From: an uncultured Gemmataceae bacterium
GTDB lineage: Bacteria > Planctomycetota > Planctomycetia > Gemmatales > Gemmataceae
Direction of reading: 5' to 3'
Assembly (NCBI GenBank): GCA_937923405.1
Contig: CALDUY010000013.1
Span: forward strand, 62,001-126,000
Length of the DNA: 64,000 bases
The number at the start of each line of letters is the position of its first letter. Position 1 is the first letter of the stretch. The notes below the pieces were generated by a model. It searched no databases and was not told the DNA's origin. It saw only the letters and a list, made by a program, of their open reading frames with translations. Of the stretch, positions 1 to 7,760 are shown piece after piece. The position numbers were made by a program, and so were the translations under genes.

Positions 1-170
1 TGACCGGCGGCAATGCCTACGCCTCGCAAAACATGCGGCGACTGCACTTCGGACTCGGCGAAGAAGCAAAGATTCAAAAAGTGGTGATTCAATGGCCCTC
101 GGGCGAGAAACAAGTTCTCTCCGAGGTAGGGATTAATCAACTTCATCGGATTGTGGAGCCTGTGCCATGA
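1..170 (+). CDS. CRTAC1/ASPIC-UnbV family protein, C-terminal part
   Basis: Only the last ~55 residues are inside the window; the reading frame enters from the left edge and ends at the TGA at 168-170. The visible part contains RRLHFGLGEE and VVIQWPSGEKQ, which matches the conserved C-terminal ASPIC/UnbV repeat found after FG-GAP/VCBS propeller blades in CRTAC1-like secreted proteins. Its stop overlaps the ATG of the next gene (ATGA), so the two are probably translationally coupled. In enediyne gene clusters UnbV-like and UnbU-like proteins are also neighbours; here no other enediyne gene is visible, so only the pairing is shared. The N-terminal part cannot be assessed. Confidence 0.8.
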   Translation, partial: TGGNAYASQNMRRLHFGLGEEAKIQKVVIQWPSGEKQVLSEVGINQLHRIVEPVP

Positions 171-1300
171 CCTCTCCTGTGACTCTGGATCGGCCCTCCC
201 TTGCGGAGCCGCCGGCGTCTCCTCCTCCGTCTCCCACGTCGGGCAGTTGGTTCTCGCTCGATCTATTGCTCCGTGTTGCCGTGACCTTGGCCATCGGCGT
301 TGCGTATTTCGCCTATCGCGCACCGCTCATCGCCTGGATGCAGCGGGTCTACTACGACCTGACAGGGTTATCGCGTCAGGCCCCAATGGGAGTGTGGATC
401 GTCGCGGCGATTTTCCTGACCTGGATGTGGATTTGGCGGAAAACGCTCGCCAAGGATAAACGCTTCCATGCCCCGCTGCTGGTCAGCGCCGTGCTGTTCA
501 TCGGCGACGCCGGCTATGGCATCCTTGAGAATCATTTCAGCCCGACCTTGAGCCTGTTGACTGGGGGGCTGATTACTCAGTATTCGCCTACACTGGTTTC
601 GATCTGCACCACGGTACTGACCGAAGCGATCATCGGTCGTTTCTGGTTTGGCCGCTGGCCGCACTTGGCCAGTGCTTACGTCTCGGGCATCAGCGCCGGC
701 ATTCTGATCAAATCGCCAGAACTGTGGCCGTTCATCCTCTGTGGTATGATTTCGATTACTTCTAAATACGTCCTCCGCATCGGCGAGCGGCACATCTGGA
801 ACCCGACGAACTTCGGCGTAACGATGATGCTGTTTTTGGCCCCCAGCACCGTGGCTAGTCTCAGCGTCCAGGCTGGCAACGAAGTTTGGTCGGTGTTGGT
901 CATCTGGATTCTGGGCGGCATGATTCTCTGGAACCTGGGCCGGCTGCATCAGCCAGTGGCCTTCGTGGCGGCCTTTGTGCCGTTGTCGATCTTTCGCGCC
1001 TGGATCACGGGCAATCCGATCATGGCCGAACTGGCTCCGATCACCAGCCCGATGTTCCAACTCTACATGTTTTTCATGATTACCGATCCGAAAACGACCA
1101 CAAAGAGCAAGTGGAGTCAGACGGTTGTCGTGGTGCTAGTGGCCGTGGTCGAGACCTTCTATCGACTGGCGTTCCGCGATCAGCATTCGTTGTATCACGC
1201 GCTGTTCACGGTCGGCCCGATCACGAATTTGATCGAGATCGGCTACTTTGCCTACCTGGCCAAACGACAGGCCGCGACTCCAGCGGCGGCCACGGCCTGA
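167..1300 (+). CDS. UnbU-like / RnfD-NqrB-related integral membrane protein
   Basis: A 377-residue multi-spanning membrane protein with a Pro-rich soluble N-terminus (about residues 1-35) followed by roughly eight to ten hydrophobic segments. The motifs HIWNPTNFGV and SPMFQLYMFFMITDPKTT resemble the flavin-attachment and core regions of the RnfD/NqrB family, the family to which the UnbU protein of enediyne clusters belongs. The ATG at 167 overlaps the stop of the preceding ASPIC/UnbV gene, giving a coupled pair. The electron donor or substrate is unknown. I infer a membrane protein acting together with the exported UnbV-type partner; a direct role in sodium or electron transport is not shown. 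The Thr of ITDPKTTT could be a covalent FMN site as in RnfD/NqrB, but that is untested. Confidence 0.75.
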   Translation: MTSPVTLDRPSLAEPPASPPPSPTSGSWFSLDLLLRVAVTLAIGVAYFAYRAPLIAWMQRVYYDLTGLSRQAPMGVWIVAAIFLTWMWIWRKTLAKDKRFHAPLLVSAVLFIGDAGYGILENHFSPTLSLLTGGLITQYSPTLVSICTTVLTEAIIGRFWFGRWPHLASAYVSGISAGILIKSPELWPFILCGMISITSKYVLRIGERHIWNPTNFGVTMMLFLAPSTVASLSVQAGNEVWSVLVIWILGGMILWNLGRLHQPVAFVAAFVPLSIFRAWITGNPIMAELAPITSPMFQLYMFFMITDPKTTTKSKWSQTVVVVLVAVVETFYRLAFRDQHSLYHALFTVGPITNLIEIGYFAYLAKRQAATPAAATA

Positions 1301-1304
1301 TTCT

Positions 1305-1483
1305 GCGACGATGCTCTACAGCGGTCCTCAAGATGGTGTAGAGCTAACCGGGCAGGAAGCTTTTTCGCAGGCTGAAGCCAACGGCTACCTGCTGATGCGT
1401 CTGCGGTAGAACAGGTAGTCGCAGGCTTCAGCCTGCGCGGTTCAGTCTGCGCGCTACTTCAACATCTTGCGACGATGCTCTAC
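1305..1483. repeat. Dispersed palindromic repeat family A, copy 1 (divergent)
   Basis: This intergenic element carries the hairpin CGCAGGC-TTCA-GCCTGCG at 1420-1437 and, at 1331-1343, the block agatggtgtagag that recurs at 25884-25896. It is bracketed by two identical 15-bp direct repeats (gcgacgatgctctac at 1305-1319 and 1469-1483). Related copies lie at 19635-19749 and 25872-26030. The shared hairpin and flanks show a dispersed non-coding repeat, REP- or MITE-like; no transposase is linked to it in the window. Confidence 0.7.
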
Positions 1484-1822
1484 GTCGCATTTCTCCCAGG
1501 CGACTGCCTCATCCCACGGCACGCCTCTGGGGTTTAGTGTTCCGAGTCGGTATTGACAGAAGACTCGGATTCGGTGAATTAGGCGGGATAAGCAGAATTG
1601 GTCGCCGGCGATCCTCGGTAGCGGGGAGAGGGACTCCCTAGGAACCACCTGGAAGCTCCGTTTTGTGCAGACCGTATCATTATTGCCGGTGTACCAGTTT
1701 ACCGAAACATACGCCTCTCTGAATCCGGGCTGACACGAAGTTCGGAAAAAGGTTAAAGAACCATCGGAGTATTGTCGAATGGATCGACTTGATCCATGAG
1801 CCGAACCGAAGAGGGAAAGGGA
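1484..1822. other. Intergenic stretch without a recognisable gene
   Basis: About 340 bases between repeat copy A1 and the DUF11 protein. A 64-codon reverse frame exists at 1454-1648, but it has no clear ribosome site and no recognisable family. The stretch probably carries the promoter of the downstream gene, but I cannot pick a convincing -35/-10 pair. Confidence 0.4.
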
Positions 1823-3562
1823 ATGTCAGGGCGGATTGGCCGCCTACTGTTGATCTGGTGGAGCGTCGCCGCCGTCGCCGCCTCCTCACCGATCGATCCG
1901 TGTCCGGTGCCGGTTCCAGTTGGGCCGGTGCAGCCGATCGCCTTGCCCACACCTGGAACAACAATTCCGGTCGCACCACCTCCGAGAACCTCGGGGCCAA
2001 CCGAGACGCCAGTTCCCTCGGTTGCCGTTCGCGTCCGGGTTCCGGCGGAGGTAGCTCCGGGCAAGGAGTTGACCTACAAAATTATTGCCGAGAATTGCTC
2101 CAAAGCCAGTGCCCATCATGTGACCGTGCGCGTGACAATCCCTGGCTCAGCAGCGCGGTATGTTCGTGCCACGCCCGAACCGAACGAGTTGGCCCCGGTG
2201 ATTGTCTGGAAGCTCGGCACGTTGGCCCCCTGTCAGAAGCGCGAATTGACCCTGGTGATGTTGCCCACGGGAGATGAGGAAGTCTCTTGTTGTGCCCGAG
2301 TGCAGTTTGAGCATGGCCAATGCGTGCGAACGCGGATCGGTAAGACTGCTCCAGCGCCGATGCCGCCTGCGACTAAACCGGCGACGCCGCCGAGCACGCC
2401 TCCGGTGCACCCCTCGCCGCCGCGTACCCCCCCGCTGGTTCCCGTGCCAGACAAACCGAAAGCTCCAGCCACGAAGGAAGAGCCGCCGCCCTCCCGAGAA
2501 CCCCAGTTGCAGGTGCGGAAGCTCGGCCCGACCGAAGGAGCGAAGTACGACATCCTCAGTTTCACCTTGGAGGTGCGGAACCTTGGCCAGGCAACCGCTC
2601 GGTCGGTCATCGTCCGCGATCAATTGCCCAAAGGGATCACCTTGGCGGAGAGCAAGCCGCCGGAAACCAGCCAGAACCCGCTTACCTGGAATCTCGGCGA
2701 TCTCGCTCCGGGAGCCACCAAGACTATTCAGTACAAACTGATCCCGGATGAAGTGGGTAGCTTATCCAGTGTGGCTAGCGTGGAAGCCGAGGGGGTGCCT
2801 CGCAAGGAGGTGCAGCACTCGGTTCGCGTTGGTCAACCGGCCCTGGCGGTGTCCATCGCCGGCCCAGTCACACGCGGAGTAGGACGAGAGGCTACCTATC
2901 ATTTGACCGTAACCAATACTGGTGACCTCGACGCCACCAACGTGCAGTTGATGGATGAACTCAAGCCGGACATTCACTTCGTTCGCGCCAGTGATGCGGG
3001 CCGGCTCACCGGGGAAGTCGTGCGTTGGAACCTCGGCACCCTCGCCCCCGGGGCCCGACGCAGCGTGCAATTAGTGGTCAAGTCCAAACGCGCTGGACTG
3101 TTTCGCCAGGTCTGCACCGCCACCGCCGATCGCGGCCTGACCGAACAAGCTAAGGTCGAGACGACGTTCGTTCGGTTGACCGGGGTGGCCGTCGAGATCG
3201 ATTCCGATCGCGCCGTTCAGGAGGTCGGCAAGCCGATCCGCTGCGTGGTTCGCGTGGTCAATGCCAGCAATCGCAACGAGACCAACGTCCTACTGAAGGT
3301 TCGACTGGGCGAGGAGCTGAAGCTGGTCGAAGTGCCGGGACTGACCGGCCATGAGATCAAGGGATCGACGATCCTTTTCCCCAGACGGGCGCTGTTGCAG
3401 GCGGGGGAGGAAGCTCAAGTCGTACTGATCGTGCAGGGGGACAAAGCCGGCCCAACCAAACTCGTGGTCGAGGTGGCCAGCGAAGCTATCGCTCCGGATA
3501 AAGCGATCCAAGTCGAGGAAGTGGTCACGATTCTGCCCACAGCAAAGGAATCTACCCCATAA
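1823..3562 (+). CDS. Secreted DUF11-repeat surface protein
   Basis: A 579-residue exported protein. The ATG at 1823 is chosen over one at 1796 because GAGGG lies 7 nt upstream of it and because it places the hydrophobic segment (IGRLLLIWWSVAAVAASS) at the very N-terminus as a signal peptide. Next comes a Pro-rich region, one Ig-like repeat (~residues 70-150), a second Pro/Thr-rich linker (~170-225), and at least three further DUF11-type (conserved-repeat) modules marked by WNLGDLAPGATKTIQY and WNLGTLAPGARRSVQLVV. Modules of this sort form beta-sandwich stalks in bacterial envelope proteins. A structural or adhesive role at the cell surface is likely; no enzymatic motif is visible. It stands alone, with short gaps on both sides. 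Confidence 0.8.
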   Translation: MSGRIGRLLLIWWSVAAVAASSPIDPCPVPVPVGPVQPIALPTPGTTIPVAPPPRTSGPTETPVPSVAVRVRVPAEVAPGKELTYKIIAENCSKASAHHVTVRVTIPGSAARYVRATPEPNELAPVIVWKLGTLAPCQKRELTLVMLPTGDEEVSCCARVQFEHGQCVRTRIGKTAPAPMPPATKPATPPSTPPVHPSPPRTPPLVPVPDKPKAPATKEEPPPSREPQLQVRKLGPTEGAKYDILSFTLEVRNLGQATARSVIVRDQLPKGITLAESKPPETSQNPLTWNLGDLAPGATKTIQYKLIPDEVGSLSSVASVEAEGVPRKEVQHSVRVGQPALAVSIAGPVTRGVGREATYHLTVTNTGDLDATNVQLMDELKPDIHFVRASDAGRLTGEVVRWNLGTLAPGARRSVQLVVKSKRAGLFRQVCTATADRGLTEQAKVETTFVRLTGVAVEIDSDRAVQEVGKPIRCVVRVVNASNRNETNVLLKVRLGEELKLVEVPGLTGHEIKGSTILFPRRALLQAGEEAQVVLIVQGDKAGPTKLVVEVASEAIAPDKAIQVEEVVTILPTAKESTP

Positions 3563-3701
3563 CAGATGTGATTTGTGATAATTTTTTCTGTTTGGGAAGA
3601 AGTGAACATCTTAAGGGGAACCCTTGGACGTCGGCGTTCGTTCTCGCTAATGTCTCACACTAGCGAAGCAAACGCGGCGAACATCAAGGGAGACCCAACT
3701 C

Positions 3702-4895
3702 ATGGGCGTTAATGCACCACTGAATCGAAAGCTACGCATGGGCCTGATCGGCGGCGGACAGGGCGCATTCATCGGGCGCGTTCACGCGACGGCGGCGATT
3801 CTCGACAATCGAGCGCAACTCGTCGCTGGCGCGCTGTCTTCGGATCCAGCTCGGGCCAAGGCCTCTGCAGCCGACTATGACATTCGTCCCGATCGAGCTT
3901 ACGGTTCTTACCGCGAGATGATCGACGCTGAGTTGAAACTCCCCGAGGGCGAGCGGGTCGATTTCGTCAGCATCGCTACGCCGAACCATACCCATTTTGA
4001 GATCGCCAAGGCTTTCGCCGAGGCCGGCTTTAATGTCCTATGTGACAAGCCGATGACGTTTGATCTCGAACAGGCCGAGCAACTGGCCAAGATCGTCGAA
4101 AAGTCCGGCGTGGTCTTCGCCGTCACCCACAACTACACCGGCTATCCGTTGGTTCGACAAGCGCGGGACATGGTCAAGGCTGGCGAGTTGGGTGAGATTC
4201 AGGCTGTTCGCGCCTTCTACATCCAGGGATGGCTACGAACCCGGCTCGAGGTGTCCGACCAGAAACAGGCGGCCTGGCGCACCGATCCCAGCAAATCTGG
4301 AGCAGCGGGCTGCTTCGGGGACATCGGCACCCATGCCTACAACCTGGGCCGCTTCATCACAGGGCTGATTCCCGAAACCATCTCCTGCCAACTGAAGGTA
4401 TTCGAGGCTGGCCGCAAGCTCGACGACTACGGCACGGCGATGATTCGCTATTCCAACGGCGCGCTAGGTACGGTCACCGCCTCACAGATCTCGCACGGAC
4501 GAGAGAACGATCTGTGGATCGAGATCGACGGCACCAAAGGGGCGATCGAATGGCATCAAGAAGAGCCGAACAAGATGATCGTCCGCCGCAATGGTGAGCC
4601 GCACCAGATCTACACCCGTGCCGGCGGGCCGTACCTTGGGCCGACCGCCGCTGCCAGCTCGCGCTTGCCCAGTGGCCATCCCGAGGCGTTCCTCGAAGCC
4701 TTCGCCAACATTTACACAGCGGCCTACGACGACATCGCCCGACGGGCCTCCGGTCAACCGTTCGATTGGCTCAACAGCCTTTATCCCAACGTCGCCGACG
4801 GTGTTGATGGCATGAACTTCATCACCCAGTGCGTCGCGTCCAGTGTCGACAACGGAGCCTGGAAGCCGCTTAAGCACGCCCTGTGCCGACCGTAA
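3702..4895 (+). CDS. Gfo/Idh/MocA family NAD(P)-dependent oxidoreductase
   Basis: The 397-residue protein begins with a dinucleotide-binding fold (MGLIGGGQGAFIGRVH, about residues 11-26) and has the family's catalytic-loop CDKPM motif near residue 112, a variant of the usual EKP, plus the C-terminal substrate-binding alpha/beta domain with GDIGTHAYNLG around residue 207. These enzymes oxidise or reduce sugars, inositols or related polyols; the substrate cannot be deduced. AAGGGAG sits about 9 nt before the ATG, supporting the start. No Tat signal is visible, so it is likely cytoplasmic. Neighbours on both sides appear functionally unrelated. The length is typical for the family. Confidence 0.9.
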   Translation: MGVNAPLNRKLRMGLIGGGQGAFIGRVHATAAILDNRAQLVAGALSSDPARAKASAADYDIRPDRAYGSYREMIDAELKLPEGERVDFVSIATPNHTHFEIAKAFAEAGFNVLCDKPMTFDLEQAEQLAKIVEKSGVVFAVTHNYTGYPLVRQARDMVKAGELGEIQAVRAFYIQGWLRTRLEVSDQKQAAWRTDPSKSGAAGCFGDIGTHAYNLGRFITGLIPETISCQLKVFEAGRKLDDYGTAMIRYSNGALGTVTASQISHGRENDLWIEIDGTKGAIEWHQEEPNKMIVRRNGEPHQIYTRAGGPYLGPTAAASSRLPSGHPEAFLEAFANIYTAAYDDIARRASGQPFDWLNSLYPNVADGVDGMNFITQCVASSVDNGAWKPLKHALCRP

Positions 4896-4944
4896 GGAAT
4901 GTAGTCGTCTTCTCAATCGCCCTGTACCCATTTTCGGAGAAGCT

Positions 4945-5622
4945 ATGCTGCGTTGGTTGATTCTGGCCGTGGCTGGAGTGTTGGTAGCCTCCACGGCGTA
5001 TGCCCACTTCGTTTTTGTCGTTCCGCAGAAAGACGGGCAGTCGATTTGCGTTGTCTTCAGCGACTCGCTGGAGCCGGACAAAAACGTCTCCATCGACAAA
5101 ATCGCTGGTGCCAAGCTGACTGCCTGGTTCGCCAACGACAAACAGATTCCGCTGGAGTGCAAAAAAGCGGACCACTGCCTGACCAGTGAATTAAGCCTCG
5201 GTCGTCCCGACATGATCTATGGGACGGTCGTCTATGGTCTTTCGACCAAGGCCAAAACCCCGTATCTGCTGGTCTACCATCCCAAGGCCGTGCTGAATGC
5301 GTCGACCAAATCCCCGACGATTGGAGCCAAGGCGGAACTCGAAATCGTGCCCCTGGTGAGCGACGGCAAAATCAAGTTCCGTCTGTTGGCCGCTGGGCAA
5401 CCAGTCGCCGACGCCGAAGGCACCGTGATGTCTCCCGAGAAGAAGAGCATCAAGATTACCACCGACAAAGAGGGCTACACGCAGGACTTCACGCATCCAG
5501 GCCGCTACGGAGTGTGGCTACGTCACACGGTGAGCAAGAAGGGCCAACATCAGGGGACGACCTACGAGGAGGTACGCCGTTACGCTACTCTAGTCGTCGA
5601 CCTGGCCGACAAAGGTAAATAA
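4945..5622 (+). CDS. DUF4198-like secreted protein
   Basis: 225 residues with a clear Sec signal peptide (MLRWLILAVAGVLVASTAYA) followed directly by HFVFVVPQ, the His-leading N-terminus usual for DUF4198 proteins, a family related to periplasmic parts of nickel/cobalt uptake systems. A second Ig-like beta domain spans about residues 130-220. The ATG at 4945 has GGAGA 4 nt upstream and gives the signal peptide; an upstream in-frame extension overlaps the previous gene and is rejected. A periplasmic metal-related or carbohydrate-related role is possible but unproven. A strong hairpin terminator follows. Confidence 0.8.
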   Translation: MLRWLILAVAGVLVASTAYAHFVFVVPQKDGQSICVVFSDSLEPDKNVSIDKIAGAKLTAWFANDKQIPLECKKADHCLTSELSLGRPDMIYGTVVYGLSTKAKTPYLLVYHPKAVLNASTKSPTIGAKAELEIVPLVSDGKIKFRLLAAGQPVADAEGTVMSPEKKSIKITTDKEGYTQDFTHPGRYGVWLRHTVSKKGQHQGTTYEEVRRYATLVVDLADKGK

Positions 5623-5639
5623 ACGCTCTTAAGACAAGT

Positions 5640-5679
5640 AACGACGCCTCTCGTCCTTGGTGGGAAGAGAGGCGTTGTT
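5640..5679. terminator. Bidirectional intrinsic terminator
   Basis: A perfect 9-bp stem (acgcctctc at 5644-5652, gagaggcgt at 5667-5675), extended to 13 pairs with one G-U, is followed by a T-rich tail on the plus strand. It separates the DUF4198 gene from the convergent DedA gene and can serve both. Confidence 0.75.
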
Positions 5680-5712
5680 CTTGTCAGGATGTGCTTGTCT
5701 CTCAGGCATCCC

Positions 5713-6402
5713 TCACGCGGCATCTTGCTTGAAGGCCAGTTCGGTGGCGGCCCGTGTCCGATTCCGTCGCCATTCCAGGAGAAACTCGATCACCATTGGC
5801 AGCACCGAGATGAAGATGATGGCCACCACGACTAGCTCGAAGTGGCGCTTCACCCAGGGAATCTCGCCGAAGAAGTAACCGGCCAACACGCAGATCATCA
5901 CCCAAGCAATAGCACCAATGACGTTGTAGAAAGCGAACTTGGGGTAGTTCATCTTGCCGATGCCAGCCACGAACGGTGCGAAGGTGCGAACGATCGGCAC
6001 GAAGCGAGCCAGAATAATCGTCTTGCTTCCGTAGCGTTCGTAGAACTCCTGCGCCCGTAAGAGATGCTTTTTGTTGAAAAACCAAGAGTGCTCGTACTTG
6101 AACACCTTCGGCCCGACCTTGTAGCCGATGGAGTAATTGACGGCATCCCCCAGGATGGCCGCGATGATGAGCAACCCCAGGATCAAGGGGAGATTCAGGG
6201 TGCCGCTCATCGCCGACGCCAGCGCGCCGATGATAAACAGCAAGGAATCACCAGGTAGAAACGGCGTGACCACCAGACCGGTTTCGGCGAAGATGATGGC
6301 GAACATCAGCGCGTAAAACGCCGGAACATTGTATTCGATCAACTGCTTAAGTTGCGGTTCGAGGTTGCGCAGCAACTCCAGGGCGGCGTGGAGGAGGTCC
6401 AT
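5713..6402 (-). CDS. DedA family membrane protein
   Basis: The 229-residue protein has the VTT/SNARE-associated domain of DedA proteins: the conserved FLPGDSLLF motif near residue 49, the re-entrant-loop region GDAVNYSIGYKVG (~85-97), and the RFVPIVRTFAPFVAG motif (~132-146), with the conserved Arg residues kept. About four to five hydrophobic segments are present, and the C-terminus is Arg-rich and cytoplasmic. DedA proteins act in undecaprenyl-phosphate or phospholipid scrambling and in membrane homeostasis. GGAG precedes the ATG by about 9 nt. It converges on the DUF4198 gene across a shared terminator. Confidence 0.92.
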   Translation of the reverse strand: MDLLHAALELLRNLEPQLKQLIEYNVPAFYALMFAIIFAETGLVVTPFLPGDSLLFIIGALASAMSGTLNLPLILGLLIIAAILGDAVNYSIGYKVGPKVFKYEHSWFFNKKHLLRAQEFYERYGSKTIILARFVPIVRTFAPFVAGIGKMNYPKFAFYNVIGAIAWVMICVLAGYFFGEIPWVKRHFELVVVAIIFISVLPMVIEFLLEWRRNRTRAATELAFKQDAA

Positions 6403-6482
6403 AAGAATTTCGCTCCGAGGCGGGCGAGGATCGATTGTATCGGCAGAGATTATCCGCCGAGCCTAACTGGGTACAAGAGCAA

Positions 6483-6920
6483 CTATTTGGCCTTGGTGAA
6501 ACGCAGCAGGGTATGGCCGCTTCCCACCTTGCCGGCAAACTCCTTGGGACGTTCGCGGTTTGGCTCCGCCATACAGAAGATCAGCGTATCTCCGTCCCGT
6601 TTCCAGATGCCTCGAACGGTCTTATCCCGATCCGAGCCGCTGGTAATCCGCAGATCGATGGTTGCAGGGTTTGCTTTGCCGTCCAGCTTTTCGATCTCGG
6701 CCTCTTCCTTGATCTCGGTGTTTTCTCGGGTAACAAACTTGCCAGTGCGGACCGTCAAGGTGATGGCGGCGATAGCTTGTTTGTCGCTCTGCACGCCGCC
6801 ATGTTCGTGCAGTTGCAGCTGCCAGGTTCCTTGCAGATTTTTGAGAGACTCTTTGTCGATTTTATCTGCGGGCTGGTTATCAACCAACAGCAGCGACCAC
6901 CCTAAAAGCAGAAGAATCAT
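6483..6920 (-). CDS. TIGR03067 domain protein, exported
   Basis: The 145-residue product starts with a short hydrophobic leader (MILLLLGWSLLLV) and has the hallmarks of the TIGR03067 family: LQGTWQLQ near residue 27 and a C-terminal RGIWKRDGDTLIFCMA plus RPKEF. This family is expanded in planctomycetes and has no known biochemical function. The start at 6920 is preferred over an upstream Met because AAGGAG lies about 5 nt before it. It is transcribed in the same direction as dedA, 80 nt upstream of it, and may share its transcript. Confidence 0.85.
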   Translation of the reverse strand: MILLLLGWSLLLVDNQPADKIDKESLKNLQGTWQLQLHEHGGVQSDKQAIAAITLTVRTGKFVTRENTEIKEEAEIEKLDGKANPATIDLRITSGSDRDKTVRGIWKRDGDTLIFCMAEPNRERPKEFAGKVGSGHTLLRFTKAK

Positions 6921-7055
6921 CTCTTCTCCTTCGCGAAAATCGGTCCGTCCTGTTAGCATAGCTTGTTAGAGCGGCTCGGCCAAGCGAACGCCCAGCAAAT
7001 CTTGCAACTGCTGCTGATAATCAGCTAAGCCGATTCCGTCCTGGAGCAAGGAGCC

Positions 7056-7760
7056 ATGCAGCGTGTGATGGATTTCCGCAATTCCCGCGGAGCCGAAGCG
7101 ATCGACTGGTGGCAGCAACTGGCCGCGGGCTATCATCAGTTTCTGGCCCACGACCTGGCCAATCAGCAGGTAGCAATTCAAGGGATGGCTCGATTGCTGA
7201 GGGACTGCACCGAAGAGGACGAACGGCGCTTACTTCTGACTCGTTTGATCGCCTTGACCCAACGCGCTGATCAGCAGGCACGGCGCCTCGCCGAGTTGGG
7301 CCGACTGCTGCGTGAAGCGAGGCAGCCCGCCGTCGTGGACTTGGGCGAATTAGTGGCCGAAACCATCGCTGAGGTCAAGGTGATCGCTGCTGGTGAAAAG
7401 ACCAGGACTATCGACATCGTGGCCGATGTGGTACAACATCCATTAACCGTCTCTCTCTCTAGATCGTTGTTGGCCCAGGTACTGCGTGAGTTATTACACA
7501 ATGCCCGGGTGGCCCCAGGGGTAAGTCGTGTTGTGGTTCGTGTCGACGACCACTTACTCACGGTGCAGGATAACGGCGGAGCGATGAGCGAAACCGTACT
7601 GGGGCGGCTTGGAACAGTTCGTGCGGGCGAACTCGGTTGGTTTTTCATCCGTCAGGTGTTGGCTCAATGGCGCGGTAGAGCGTGCATTTCGATCGAACCA
7701 GGCTTAGCCACCACCATCTCGATCCATTTGCCCGAAAAAAAATATGAACGATCTTCTTAA
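7056..7760 (+). CDS. Short histidine kinase without sensor domain
   Basis: 234 residues with no signal peptide or membrane segment. A dimerisation-like helix carries HQFLAHDLANQQ, with candidate phospho-His H32, followed by a GHKL ATPase region with the N-box ELLHNARV and a G1-type DNGGAM. The C-terminal catalytic half is compact and the G2 region is weak. AAGGAG 4 nt before the ATG supports the start. Its last 17 nt overlap the start of the REC-PAS-kinase-REC gene, so the two are probably co-translated and act in one phosphorelay; the short kinase may supply or remove phosphate on the REC domains of its partner. The signal input is unknown. Confidence 0.75.
   Translation: MQRVMDFRNSRGAEAIDWWQQLAAGYHQFLAHDLANQQVAIQGMARLLRDCTEEDERRLLLTRLIALTQRADQQARRLAELGRLLREARQPAVVDLGELVAETIAEVKVIAAGEKTRTIDIVADVVQHPLTVSLSRSLLAQVLRELLHNARVAPGVSRVVVRVDDHLLTVQDNGGAMSETVLGRLGTVRAGELGWFFIRQVLAQWRGRACISIEPGLATTISIHLPEKKYERSS

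Noticed and set aside
368..1060. 230-codon minus-strand frame
   Set aside because: It is antisense to the UnbU-like membrane protein; composition is low in hydrophobic residues, rich in Gln/Asp/Arg, with no family match or ribosome site.
1305..1483. Two 15-bp direct repeats as a possible CRISPR remnant
   Set aside because: Only two copies, 150 bp apart, no regular spacers and no cas genes; they flank a palindromic repeat.
1454..1648. 64-codon minus-strand frame
   Set aside because: No ribosome site and it runs into repeat copy A1.
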